64,000 bases of DNA from Neostapfia colusana (taxonomy: Eukaryota; Streptophyta; Magnoliopsida; Poales; Poaceae). Every line of letters starts with the position of its first letter. Position 1 is the first letter of the stretch. Under the pieces are notes generated by a model. The model searched no databases and was not told the origin of the DNA. It was given only the letters and a program-made list of their open reading frames with translations. The translations under genes were made by a program, and so were the position numbers. Positions 10,591 to 21,273 of this stretch are shown here, one piece after another. The stretch covers positions 55,155,671 to 55,219,670 of the forward strand of contig JASWHV010000008.1 of assembly GCA_030760725.1 (NCBI GenBank), given 5' to 3'.

Positions 10591-11930
10591 TTAGGCATGG
10601 AGCGTCTTGCGTCGCTCGCTGTGGTCGGAGTCGGAGCTCTCTCCTTGGTCATAGATGACCTTCAACACCCGCTTAGCATCTTGGAACTCCATTTCCTGGT
10701 CGGTGCTGACTTTTGGGTCAACCTTTTTCTTCCCCTCCTGCTGGCGGAAGGGTGCAGCATCTTGGCGCTGCTACCGGAGCTCTCGGAAGCGCTCCGCCAG
10801 CCTCTGGATCTCCTGGCACTTGCTGGTGCTGTGCCGGTTGGTGTCGTGAACCGGGCACCTCTGGGCGCCATTGTCGCTGCTGGACGGCTGGCATGCCTGC
10901 TTGTTGGTGCGCGGCCGGCCCCCTGCAACCGCTGCTGCTGCTGCTGCAGTATGGGCCCCAGCTAGCGCCTTGTCCTTGCCGTCGGTCTTCTTCTTCTAGC
11001 CGCTAGAGCTATCCCTGGCAGACTCACCTACCTTGCTGGGCGGTGTGTGCCAGTTGCATCCCTCCGCGGCCCTGGCACACTTGTCCACCAAGCTGAAGAG
11101 CTCACAGACGTCCTACACGTCGTGCGTGGCCAACTTCTCAAGCATCTTCTTGTCACGGACGCCCTGTCGGAAGGCGACGACGACGGAGGCGTTGGAGATG
11201 CGAGGGATGGTGTTCCTAACGTAGGAGAAATGCTGGATGAAGGAGCGCAACGACTCTCCCTGTTGCTGTTGCAAGGCGTGGAGGTCAGCCTCCGAGCCGG
11301 ACCGGATGTAGAAACTCCCGAAGTTGGCCGTAAACTGATGGCACAACTATTTCCAGGAGGTTATAGAATCCTAGGGTAAGTTCATGAGCCATGACCGGGC
11401 TGACCCGTTCATGGCCATGGGGAAGTAGTTGCCCATGATGGCCTCATCCCCTCCTACAGCTAGGATGGCGGTGGAGTTGATCTGCAGGAACTCAACGGGG
11501 TTGACTGTCCCATCGAACTTCTCATGCAAGTGCGGTCGGAAGTTGCGTGGCCACACCGCCATACGAAGGTGAGGGGCCAGAGCCATGCAGCCTCCCACTG
11601 AGCCTGGGGAGACAGGGCTCTAGCCTGTGTAGATGGGGCGCATGGTACCCGGGGTACCATACTCCTCCCCGAGGCTACAATGCCACTCGCGCTGTCGCAC
11701 GATGGTGACGCGGCCATCTTCTTTCTAACGGCGGCGGTTGTCCAGCTCGCCCCTGAGGTCTGTGGTGGGGAGTCTGGACGTCGCCGTCGAGTGGGTTGTC
11801 TCTATCCTGTAATTCCTTGTTAGGGCACGGGGCGGCAGCTGCACAGTTTCCGGTCACCGTATCCGGTGGCACGGTGAGCTAAGCGCGGCGACGACTAGAT
11901 GGTCGATGTTGTTGCACCACTGCTCAGCAG
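10591..11930 (-). pseudogene. gypsy gag remnant of the gag-only element
   Basis: Reading leftwards, the capsid domain shows HEKFDGTVNPVEFLQ, MGNYFPMAMNGSARSWLMNLP-type sequence (11371-11540), QFTANFGSFYIRSGSEADL and QGESLRSFIQHFSYVRN (11113-11340). A zinc knuckle of Cys-x2-His-x4-His-x4-Cys form lies at 10816-10857 (CPVHDTNRHSTSKC). The C-terminal block with ERRKTLHA ends at a TAA at 10591. These three parts lie in different frames and stops separate them, so the copy is broken. Order and motifs match Tat-type gag, which packages RNA in particles. The N-terminal limit is uncertain; the sequence between 11600 and 12230 shows no clear motif. Confidence 0.75.
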
Positions 11931-12231
11931 TGGAAGGGGAAGCTCCCGCACACGGCGGGTTGTGAAGGAGTGCACAGGCTGCTAGCAGTGCGCTCTCCGG
12001 ACTTGCCTTGGTTGGCGCTTGCGACGCCGTCGCAACCGAAGGCTGCTAGGAAGGAACTGGTACCGTTGTCATAGGAACTGGCGCCGGTGCATACGGTCCC
12101 ACTCAGTGACCAGAGGATGCTTCCTGCTCCCTCTGCCGCTGGCGGCACGAGGAGCGGGAAGAACCTCCGACAGATTGGATGTTCACCATTGTGGGCTTCA
12201 CGAACAGCTTCAAGAACCAAAACGCCCCCTT

Positions 12232-12245
12232 CCTGGTGCGCCAAA
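12232..12245 (-). other. Primer binding site of the gag-only element
   Basis: The minus strand reads TTTGGCGCACCAGG directly after the 5' LTR end (12246). The tttggcgc...cc form is usual for Tat-type gypsy elements. Confidence 0.7.
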
Positions 12246-13460
12246 TGTCAAAGTGTTTCCTGCGACACTTCCCCTCGTCTGCTCGGAAGAAGCGCGGAGG
12301 TTCTTTTCTTGGAGGGGCTAGTGGATATCGAAGGTCGGAGCACAATGGCGAGGAAGGACACGAGGATTTATGTGGTTCGGGCCGCTGGAGCGTAATACCC
12401 TACGTCCACGGGAGTGTTTGCTGTATTGCTTGCGCGTATGAGTATGTGAGTCAGTCAGGGTTCCGAACCCTTTATCCGGAGGCTGCCCGGGTCCTTTTAT
12501 GGCCCAGGGCCGGGGTAGTTAAAAAGTGGCCCAGGGCCCGACAGGTGGCCGTGAGGCTATCTGCATCCTATACATGAGATATAGGCATTTACTGCTATAT
12601 GCATTGTCACCGTCGGTGGAGTTAAGGCGCGCCGCCTGACACACCGGGCGCCTCTGACCGGATGGCAGGTGATGATGAAGTTCTTGTCTTGTTGCCGCGT
12701 CCCTTCGCTCTGCTGGGTAGCTCAGTGCCGTTGGGCGGCACTGTTACGCCATCGCGCCCTGCCGTCTTGTCTTTCACCGTAACAGCGAACAGACGGAGGA
12801 CGGAGGCGTGCGCCGTGTGCCTTGCTTCTGGGGAAGGCGCGAGCCTTGAATGCTCGGCCTGACAGTGTACCTTCCTCTTTACTCCTTGGCCATCTGCCTG
12901 TTGTTCGTCGGTGTGACGTCCGAGCGGCTGGCCCCCGGGACACGCCTCTCCACCGGAGCTGTATTGTGAAGTAGTGGGTGGTCCGGAGTCATTGGACACG
13001 TGGCAGCACCGGAGCCCTCCCATGCTGGAGGTCAAGGCTGGGTCCGCAGGACACGTGACACATCTGGAGCCTTCCTTGGGGGAAGGTGCACCTGGAGTCA
13101 TTGCCCACGTGGTAGCACCGGAGCCCTCCCATGCTGGAGGTCGAATCTGGAGCCACAGGACATGTGACACCTCCAGAGCTCTCTCTGGTGGATGGTGTGG
13201 CTCGGAGGTTCCGGGCACGTGGCAGCGCTGGAGCCCTCCCTAGCGGAAGATCGGTCCCGACACCACTGGATACGTGGCGGCTCCTGAGCCACCCTCGGCC
13301 GGTAGTCAGGCTCAGGGACTGAAGACACGTGGCAACCCAGGGACTGCCCATGGGGCCCAGGGCACGCGACTTACACTGGGGCCCGCCTAAGCTAGAAAGG
13401 TGGGGCCCAGGTTGTTTTTTATCTACTACGCGGGGGTACCCGGTCTGCAGGGTACGGACA
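12246..13460 (-). repeat. 5' LTR of the gag-only element
   Basis: It is collinear with 6773-7989 and has many scattered single-base differences, so the insertion is not recent. It carries the same G-box array, at 12997-13368. A TATA-like ccataaaagg is the reverse complement of 12493-12502. Confidence 0.9.
12493..12502 (-). promoter_or_regulatory. TATA-like box in the 5' LTR of the gag-only element
   Basis: The minus-strand ccataaaagg is at the same place as ctataaaagg in the other LTR, about 250 bp before the LTR end. One base in the TATA core has changed in this 5' copy. Confidence 0.55.
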
Positions 13461-14090
13461 CTCACCTTCACTAGACCAGATATCTCCTATGCGGTACAAC
13501 AGGTGTTCCTCCACATGCATGACCCGAGAGAGCCACACCTCACTGCTGTGAAGCGGATTCTTCAGTACCTGTGTGGCACCCTCGACTATGGCCTCCTCCT
13601 TTGACATGACGTGACCTCCGAGCTGGTAGTGTACATCGACGCTGACTAGGCAGGCTGCCCGGACACTCGCCGGTCTACCTCTGGCTACGCCGTCTTCCTG
13701 GGCGGTATTGTCATCTCCTGGTCCTCGAAGCGACAGCACGTGGTGTCGCGATAGAGTGCTGAGGCGGAGTATCGCGTTGTGGCTAACGGCGTGGCTGAGG
13801 CTTCCTGGCTTCAGCAGCTGCTTCAGGAGCTCCACACTCCCATCGCCAGGAGCACTCTGATCTACTGCGACAACGTCAGCGCCGTGTACCTCTCCACCAA
13901 CCTAGTCCAGCATCAGCGCACGAAGCATGTGGAGGTTGACCTCCATTTTGTTCGTGAGCGGGTTGCACGTGGTGAGGTTCGGGTACATCATGTCCCGACG
14001 ACGACAAAGTTCGCCGACATCTTCACGAAGGGCCTCCCATCGTCGCTGTTCTCTGAGTTTCGGTGTAGTCTCAACATTTGCAGTGGCTAG
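13461..14090 (+). pseudogene. copia RT tail and RNase H
   Basis: FTRPDISYAVQQVFLHMHD and LKRILQYLCGTLDYG-like sequence end the RT. RNase H follows: YIDAD at about 13634 (then a stop replacing Trp), SGYAVFLGG, SAEAEY near 13757 (preceded by a stop), EASWLQQLLQEL, YCDNVSAVYLSTN, KHVEVDLHFVRE and ADIFTKGLP at about 14015. These are the usual copia RNase H motifs, with the acidic residues largely kept. It would degrade RNA in the RNA:DNA hybrid. Stops at 13604, 13649 and 13753 inactivate it. The ORF ends at 14090, 20 bp before the 3' LTR. Confidence 0.85.
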
Positions 14091-14100
14091 ATGTTGTGAC

Positions 14101-14110
14101 TGTAGGGGGG
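14101..14110 (+). other. Polypurine tract of the copia element
   Basis: tgtagggggg lies immediately before the 3' LTR start TGTTAG. Confidence 0.75.
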
Positions 14111-14268
14111 TGTTAGACTGTGTAATTATGTGGGTTAATCAGGGGTAGTTTAGTCATTTGTATGAGATTAGGGTTAGGGGCAGTTTAGTCTTTTTTCCAT
14201 CACCTAATCCCTCTATATAATGTACCCTTGACCCTCATGATTAATCATCCAGTTATTCTCCTCTAATA
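14111..14268 (+). repeat. 3' LTR of the copia element
   Basis: The 158-bp LTR starts TGTTAGACTGTG and ends TCTCCTCTAATA. The end matches bases 1-38. A ctatataatg TATA box is at about 14212-14221. Short LTRs like this are common in grass copia elements. Confidence 0.85.
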
Positions 14269-14840
14269 GACAGGAATCCCAGCATCATGGTGGTGGAGGG
14301 ACTTAAGCCAGACAAGGCCACTGACCTCTCCCAAATGTGCCAGGTTCTCATAATCTCAAGCAGAAGCCGCCACCACACATGGTGCCGCCTCACCCCGCAA
14401 AGGAGGAGGAGGATAAGAACGCGACAAGGACGAAATGAAGGAAGGAAAACAGGCTGCTGGAGAGGCCGGTAAGAAGACAACCTGAATGTATGACGCTTTA
14501 CAACCAGTGGCCCAGAACTTTCTCATGGAAAGCTGAACAGATTGTTTTTTATATCATTCCCAGTTCTAGTTAGCAGTTATAAATTGGTGTACCCTTATAA
14601 AATCTTTCACAGTTTCTTGGTTAGAGGCAGCTTGTATCAGTTTGAATTCTTGTTAAAGACACAAATAGTTAGCATTTCGATCATGTACTTTTTTTCAAAG
14701 GTGTTGTTATGTAGATTTAGAAAGTATTCACTAATCATGAGCTCAATCTGGCAGAAAAATGATATATCATCTATTATCTTAATATTCACCCAAGAAAAGA
14801 TTGAGCTCATGATTTTCTTGGGTATAAGTTACCACATTAA
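14269..14840. other. Unassigned sequence between copia and MITE
   Basis: A 61-codon + strand ORF (14287-14472, opening MVVEGLKPDKATDLSQMC) lies at the left. It is not recognised and has no family motif; it could be an exon relic or chance. The rest is AT-rich and holds the inverted repeats at 14733-14822. No transposon ends were seen. Confidence 0.4.
14733..14822. repeat. Overlapping inverted repeats (two alternative hairpins)
   Basis: aatcatgagctcaatct (14733-14749) is perfectly complementary to agattgagctcatgatt (14798-14814), a 17-bp arm. A second inverted repeat, acccaagaaaa (14788-14798) with ttttcttgggt (14812-14822), encloses the right arm. The two hairpins are mutually exclusive. Confidence 0.85.
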
Positions 14841-15649
14841 GGGCCTGTTTGGTAGCCCACAATCCCAGAAAAATCCCTCCCAAATCCATGGGCTAAAAAA
14901 CCTCGGGTTAAAAATTCCCCCACATACACTTGGTAGCTCATTTCCCCGGCCCAATATCCAGGGGACCAAAGGGCTTTCTGTCCCTTCGCCTCTCCCCATC
15001 GCCGCTCGCCTCTCCGCTTCCCCTCGCGCTGCCCGCCTCTTCCCCAGTTGTGCCGCTCTTCTCCCCTCGCCATGTGCCGGTGCCCTCGGGCAAATATCGC
15101 CTCGCCTCCGCCCCCAGGCGATGCTCGCCCGACCGTGACCCCCCCGGTGGACACTCGCCCGTCGCTCGCCCCCCACCCACTGCCCGCTGCTCGGGCCCCC
15201 CCAGCATCGGTCCACACCCTGCCGCTATCGCTCCCTCCCCCCACCCGCCGACGCTCACCTCACCATCTCTTACCCCCCCCCCCCGCCGCGTTGGTCCTCG
15301 CCCCTCCCCCCACCTGCCGACCACTCACCTCACCGTCGCTCGGGCCCCCGGTGTCGGTGCTCACCCCCTCCCCCCTCCCCTCCCTGCCCCCCCCCCCCCG
15401 GCGGCTGGATCTGGAGCCAATGAGATTAGATACGCTAAATCCTGCTGCTGTTTTAGTGCATTTTTGAATTTTGAATTTTTGAACATTTGAAACATTTTTT
15501 CTGAAAATTCCCTGGTACGGTTTTCCCAGACCTGCCAAATGCATGCAGGGAAATTCTCACCGCAGGGGACAGCGCACCCCAGGGAAGGCAGCAGACATGG
15601 AAGAGATTTCCTTCCCTGGGTTACCTACCCCTTGCTGCCAAATGAGCCC
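14841..15649. mobile_element. Tourist-like (PIF/Harbinger) non-autonomous element
   Basis: The terminal inverted repeats are GGGCCTGTTTGGTAGC at the left and, reverse-complemented, GGGCTCATTTGGCAGC at the right. The 3-bp duplication taa (14838-14840 and 15650-15652) is the Harbinger preference TWA. The 809-bp interior has no transposase. Its middle (14980-15420) is a C-rich tract that gives long chance ORFs on both strands. It would have moved using a transposase from a full element. Confidence 0.75.
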
Positions 15650-15728
15650 TAATAGTAGAAAACAATTACCCGTCAGTTACAAAAAATACTTACGGAAAGA
15701 GCCCTTGTTGTATCACACAAAATTCTAT

Positions 15729-15909
15729 TACTACAAAAATTATATGTAGAAATGCTTTCAAGATTCACTACCGTGGCAGCCACAGGGCAAACCGGCCAAA
15801 AAACACCATGACGAATGCTATACGGTGGTTCATATAAACAAGTCACTTAAAAGTCCATTTTCAGTGGCGAGTGCCTACTTGGCCCTCCATTGATAATTGA
15901 TTTGTAGTG
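15729..15909. mobile_element. Possible small CACTA-type MITE
   Basis: The left end tactacaaaaatta and the right end ttgatttgtagtg (reverse complement cactacaaatcaa) resemble CACTA termini. The interior has a cagtggcgag motif of the kind seen near CACTA ends. No 3-bp target duplication matches, so the call is weak. Flanks 15653-15728 and 15910-15965 show nothing recognisable. Confidence 0.35.
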
Positions 15910-15965
15910 ACAGATGTTCACGTGACCCGTTGTTAAAAATAGTTTCATTTCTAGTTGTGTGGATT

Positions 15966-18066
15966 TCAGGCTGTTGGGTGAGATCTCCTGTGCTACATGG
16001 TTATCAGTTTGGCAAAGTAGTGTTCATCTGGGTGTAAAAGGGAGTGGGGCCACCTGATGCGTAATGAAGGAGATTGCTGAGTTTGGTCCCACATCAGATG
16101 TTGATGATGAAGAAGCCTGACTCAAAAGGTGGAGGGAACCTCACCTATCAAACAAGTCTTTGGGGTTGAGCTGCTCCATGACCTTGGTTATGGCTCTAGT
16201 CTATGTGGATCATATTGAACGGTGGAGGTTGTTGAACTTTACACTAACATGCCCATTGTAACCTAGGTTGGTGGCATGATCTCGTCGATGTGTTGAGTTG
16301 AACCGCACTCTAAAGAGGCACTACATCTAAGGTAAGTTAACTGTTGAGTTTGGTCTCATATTGAATATTAATGATGAGTGAGCCCAATTTAAATATTAAA
16401 GAGAATCCAACCCAATAAATTAGTCTTTTGGTCTGAAGTGACACATGACCTTGGTTGGGGCTCCCAGTTAGGTCTCTATGGAGAGCTGACCCCGTTGTGA
16501 TCTAGGCTGGCGGTAATGACTTGTTGGCTTGATCAGTCAAACTTTACTCAAAACAAGTGATATCAGAGCCATGGTAAAAAATCTAAAATATCTTGTTGAT
16601 GTCACACGATATTGGGAGTCGTATGAGATATTCCGGGCCACACATTTATCAAGCTGTCAAAGTATTATCCACCCAGGTGTGAAGGGGAATGGGGTCACCC
16701 GATATGTGATGGGGGGATTGTTGGGTTAGTCCTACATTGGATATTGATGATGGGAGAACCCGACTTAAAAGGTGAATATCACCTATCAAACTAGTCTTTT
16801 AAGTTAAGGTGGCACATAACCTTAGTCGTGGCCCCAATAGGGCCTATGTGAGTAGCAGACCCCTTGTGGCATGGGATTGAGGCAGATACATGTTGGCATG
16901 ACGAGTCAGCCTGAACTCTTACAAGTGTTATCATAGCCATGGCCGGAAACCTAGAACATCTTTAGTGTCTCACATGGACATCGGGTCATCAGATGGGATA
17001 TCCTAGGCCACATGATTTTTGCGCCAGAGTAGTGACCTCCTACGGGTGAAGAGGAGTGGGATCACCCGATATGTGTTGAGAGAGATTGTTAGATTTATTC
17101 CTACATATAATATTGATAATAGAGGAGTCAACCTTAAAATGTGGAGGGGACCTCACTTATCAGACTAGTCTTTTGAGTTGAGATAGCCTATGACCTGTGT
17201 TGTAACTCTGATTAAGCTTGTATGTGTAGCATACCCATTATAACCTGGACCTATGGCAAGGGCTTATTAGAATTACGAATTAGTCTGCATTCTAACATCA
17301 ATTTTGAGAAAAACAACTCTCTTACTAAATATTTCTTTCACCATTTGTGTTAGTAGTTTTAGAAAAAATATCTTATGGAGTAATATCTAAATGACATTAC
17401 ATTTGAGTTAAGTTAATTGTTAGGTTTAGCCTCACATCAAATATTGATGATGAGTCAACATGATTTAAAAGGTGGAGGGAACCTTAACTACTAGATTAGT
17501 CTTTTAGTCTGAATTGACATATGACCTTGGATGGGGATCCTATTAGGTCTATGCGGCGAGCAAATCCATTGTGACTTGGGATCGACCGTATGGTCTTGTG
17601 GGCGTGATGGGTCGAAACACTATCTAACAAGTGATATGAGAGTTATGGTCAAAAATCTAATATATCTCGTGGGCCTTACACAATTGTCAGGCCATCGTAT
17701 GAGATCCCCCAGGCCACACAATTATCAAGCTGTCAAAATATTACCTAACCAGGTATGAAGGGGAGTGGGGTCAACCGATGCGTGATGAGGGAGATTGTTA
17801 GGTTTAGTCCCACGTCAGATATGTATGATGGAGGGGGGTGAATTAAAAGGTGAATGAACCTCATCTATCGGACTAGCCTTTCGGGTTGGCCCATGAACGT
17901 AGTTAGGGCTCCGATTGGGCCTTTATGGATAGCAGGACTGTTGTAACATGGGCTAGCTGTAGAGGCTCGTTGGCGTGACAAATCAGTTTGTAGTCTAACA
18001 AGTGGTATCAGAGCCATGAATCAGAGCCATGATCTCGTAGGTCTTAACACGCATGTCGGAGCATGT
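15966..18066 (+). mobile_element. Tandem TRIM array, six LTRs with intervening internal domains
   Basis: LTR-like units start TGTTgGGTTTAGTCCCACAT or a variant and end TCTAACA. Bounds are 16075-16315, 16342-16555, 16719-16923, 17087-17297, 17418-17629 and 17796-18000 (205-241 bp). After LTRs 2, 3, 5 and 6 comes a tRNA-Met type primer site (tgatatcagagcc, tgttatcatagcc, tgatatgaga, tggtatcagagcc). Each type-A internal domain (163, 163 and 166 bp) ends in a purine-rich gagggagat just before the next LTR. LTR1/2 and LTR4/5 are joined by a different spacer (type B, 26 and 120 bp) ending ttaagttaa(c/t). The array is cut at its right end by the element at 18067. No protein is encoded, as expected for a TRIM. 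Confidence 0.75.
18003..18015 (+). other. Intact primer binding site in the TRIM array
   Basis: tggtatcagagcc is a perfect initiator tRNA-Met complement, two bases after LTR6. It is the best preserved of the four sites in the array. Confidence 0.8.
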
Positions 18067-19239
18067 TGTTGGTATTTCTTTCGAAACATATTAAACATCC
18101 ACAAGTGCACGAAATACCATCGTAGCACTTCCCCTTAAGAGTATTCAAAGGGTATTGGATCCAAGTAACATGTTGTTAATCTTCTAACAGGCTCATCCAA
18201 GGACACAGTTTATTTGGTAGGCAAGCGATGGAGAGGAATTACTAAGAATTATCTTTAATCCAAAGCAATCTACATTGTTGTTTGTTTCGTGCACAGGCTT
18301 ACCCCTGGTCTGCTAGAGTGACTCCCGCCAAGAGCTTATGGCGTAGCCGAACGTGGAGGATTACAAAGAATAGCTAGGGTTGTCACCACCTACAACCTAC
18401 CACTTCAATCCATGGGTCTATGAGATATCCACTAATAATTTCTAACGTAAGCACCTTACATACGTTATAAATCACTACTCTAATCTTTTCAATTATAAAG
18501 CTAAGAGTAGAGCCCCTAATTAAATAGAGCAATGAACCCACAAACAACCACTGGAATAAATTTCTTTGAATCTAATAACAAAACATAAATGGAGTTCACA
18601 AAAGATTACTCATTCAAAAAGAACTTCCGTAGAGGTACAAGTGTTGGAGAGAGACTTGACAAGTCAAGCCTTCTCCTCCTCCTAGCTTGTTCTCACTTCC
18701 TCCTATCTTGACATCCTGTAAGGAAGAACTAAGCCTATGGAGTGGAGCACTAATCTTGAACTTTTGGTGTGTGAGAGGGAGTGAGGGGGCGGTTTGGTGC
18801 CACAATCCGCGTGGGAATAAGTTGTTACCTCCATCAGGGAGCCACCAGAAGATGACACACGTTGTTTGACCAAGATTGGGCCGAGGACCAGGTCGACCGA
18901 ACCCCTGGTTCGGCCCTAGTCTTGGTGTGTTTCCTCTATGTGACTGATATATGGGCCTTTAATCCATCCCGCGTGAATTGCCATTGATTCCTTCGGATAA
19001 GCCTCATAATGGTCCATGAATCCATGTGTGACCACGTGGTGACTCCTGATTGGTTGGAAACTAGTTTTTAGGATTGATCCTTGCAATTCTTAGTATTTTA
19101 GGGCATAATTTACCTGCATAAAAATAGACAATAACATTGTAGAAATGGTTAGTAAATAACCCATACCACTATGTTGTGTTCTAACTTTACAAATTTATAA
19201 GGTGAATTGATGGTCAATTATGACACTTAAGAACCGTCA
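18067..19239 (-). repeat. 3' LTR of Athila-like copy 1
   Basis: In element orientation it starts TGACGGTTCTTAAGTGTC at 19239 and ends AAATACCAACA at 18067. It is about 1173 bp and aligns along its length with 37845-39000. The start could be three bases left (18064). The polypurine tract, reverse complement of aaactttcccacac, lies at 19242-19256. Confidence 0.8.
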
Positions 19240-19333
19240 TTAAACTTTCCCACACTTGGTCCTTTGCTCGTCCTCGAGTAAAGGCGAGAAGATCTAAGTG
19301 ATATCATAGTTTTGCTAAAACTATGAATGTTGT

Positions 19334-20108
19334 TGTCGGTGTTTTTACCACCGGCTAGTAATCGAATGCTTTTCGTTTTATGTCTGGATGGCTAGCTAAT
19401 AAAGACGAAGATTTATACTGGTTCGGATAACGTGTCCTACGTCCATTCTAGGGTGTTCATCGGCTTTGTATTAGCTCAGGTGGTTCAAGGAACCAAGGTT
19501 ACAAGCGAGACTCCCTTCACGTGTGGGAGCGAAGAGAAAACCTAAGTGTCGAGCGTGTGTGAGTTATTTCACCGTGCGAGGGGAGGTTCTAGGCCTCTCT
19601 TTTTATAGCCCGAACGTCTATACCTACCCACCGGCTCCTCATAAATGGAGCAGGGATTTACATGTTGTGTCAGCGCCTAAGGCGGCCCAAAGCGGTACAG
19701 AAGCAATGAGTACACCTGCTCCCGTCTAGTCTACGGTCTACGCCTACTTTCCATCCTGTACACCCACGCCGAGCGGGATGGGACAGGAGGTGATGATGGC
19801 CCAGTGTCGTGCCTGTCGCGTCACACGTGGCCTCCCACTCCGTCTTAAATTTCTTCTGCCGTTCCGCCACATCGGCATTTATGTCCCCCGCCTGCCTCTG
19901 GTCTGGGCTCTAGCCCGGATTGCTTCCCTCCTTCGATCTTGTCGTCTAGCCTTCAAAGGTTGCATGCTGCTTCCTGTTCCTAGGGGTCGAGCTTTGTGGT
20001 GGCGTCATCTCACGTTTGTTCCTTAGGTTGTGACCCGTGGAGCCACGCGTATTCACGCGATTGGTCGATCGGTTGTCTCATGGGTACCCGGGGTATGTTA
20101 CCCCATCA
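19334..20108 (-). repeat. 3' LTR of the Tat-type element
   Basis: It matches 35240-36008 over its full length with scattered changes. A TATA box, ctataaaaag, is the reverse complement of 19599-19608. The purine tract (reverse complement of gtaccccccgggcc, 20109-20122) adjoins it. Confidence 0.9.
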
Positions 20109-21104
20109 GTACCCCCCGGGCCTTCGGCCGAGAGTCTTCTGAATCGGTCGAGGCCATATTCCTTCGTATGTAGAGGACCAAGGATAGTAGAAAATGGGAG
20201 TTCTGTAAGATTGTTGTTTTGTTTCGGTTCGTGGCTAAGTCCGAGCGCAAAGCCTCAGGTGTCGATCCTTTCATGACTTTGAGTCATCAAATTGCCCCTG
20301 AGCCCCCCCTCCGCGGGTCGGGCCTGGTTCATTCAGTGAATCCGCTTTGCCCCCCATTCGCAAACCGTACGCGAGTTTGGAGGGGTTTAGCCGATCAGGA
20401 AGTTGCCTTGATGGCCAAATTTCTGGGCTCGGTGATTTGCCTAACGGTTTAATCCAAGTGGAACCCCACTGCCTTTCCGCAAGGATGGGGGAATCAGGTT
20501 AATCTGATCGAGGCTCAATGCCCGCGTTTCATAAGATCCCTCTTGGTACACTTGCACGGATCCTGGGCCGATCGCGTGCCAGGCGGCTCGATGCCGGCCC
20601 CTCGGAGGGGGGCTACCGAGGAGTCGCCAAGTCGAGATTCGGATATCAGACCTAGAGATGTCGAGAGCTTCTGGGCTCCCGAGTGCACCATTGATGGCCA
20701 TCTCGCATCATCTGTCCCTCACTCTGGTTCGTTTCGGGCGATCCTTTCGACCTACATGGTAGGTATACCTTAGATCGCAGAACTTTGGTCGAGCCCCAAA
20801 AGTGGGCCATAAAATACTTACCTACTTACCTGGCCTTCGATTCGTATGACCCGTTGACTTCACGTCAAGGGAAGGCGAGGAGGTGCGGCGGAGGAGAGGT
20901 GATCTTGGGAAGAGAAAGAGGTGTCGTGCAGCTTTTCGAATCGTCGCGGATATCAAAAGGTGGATTCGTCCGACCGTAATAATGATAGTCATCGTGTCCT
21001 GAAGTCTCAGGAGGCGTGCAACCACTCTTTGGACAGGTGTCATTGCAATGGGACGCGTGCGTTTAAGGGACACGGTGCCTTTACTCGTCGTGGTTGCAGG
21101 ACGG

Positions 21105-21114
21105 CTATATAAGC
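21105..21114 (+). promoter_or_regulatory. Antisense promoter TATA box in the Tat-type element
   Basis: ctatataagc on the + strand opposes the element's own transcription. It lies 160 bp before the antisense ATG at 21274. A pyrimidine-rich leader (tgttctttcctgttccg) follows at about 21140, as is usual around plant start sites. Confidence 0.55.
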
Positions 21115-21273
21115 AGCCCTTGGGGTGCAAACCTTCATGCCTGTTCTTTCCTGTTCCGTTCCAGCTCTCTCACGCTCCTGCCTCCCTGCAAGTCTTGGTA
21201 GCGTAGGTTAGAGAAGGGAAAAAATCGAAAGAGAGTGTGCGTAGTTCTCCCCCGTCAAGCCTTCTCTCGGACT

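Larger units (their letters stand above)
6773..13460 (-). mobile_element. Gag-only gypsy-type LTR element (TR-GAG-like), nested in copia pol
   Basis: The two LTRs are 1217 and 1215 bp. They have TG...CA ends and a perfect 5-bp target duplication ctcac (6768-6772 and 13461-13465). Gag reads on the minus strand, so the right LTR is the 5' one. A primer site and purine tract abut the LTRs in the right order. The 4.26-kb interior holds gag and then about 2.6 kb with no protease, RT, RNase H or integrase motif. The gag C-terminus, which precedes protease in full Tat-type elements, is followed by a stop. It is therefore non-autonomous and would need enzymes from a related element. Confidence 0.85.
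1..14268 (+). mobile_element. Decayed Ty1/copia LTR retrotransposon, host of two nested insertions
   Basis: The domain order gag, protease, integrase, RT, RNase H marks it as Ty1/copia. Bases 1-38 match the end of the 3' LTR (14231-14268) closely, so only the tail of the 5' LTR is in the window. A degenerate initiator-Met primer site follows the 5' LTR, and a G-run polypurine tract precedes the 3' LTR. The coding region has many stops and frameshifts, so the copy cannot be autonomous. It is interrupted at 4641-6358 and 6773-13460. Removing the inserts leaves about 5.9 kb, normal for a copia element. The 5' flank lies outside, so its own target duplication cannot be tested; gacag at 14269-14273 would be the right-hand copy. 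Confidence 0.9.

Noticed and set aside
14829..15490. Several ORFs of 94-186 codons on both strands
   Set aside because: They overlap the C-rich middle of the Tourist-like MITE; composition is proline/arginine/glycine-rich with no domain.
16075..18000. Satellite or CRISPR-like array
   Set aside because: Units have LTR ends, primer sites and purine tracts, and unit length varies; this is a TRIM array in a plant genome.
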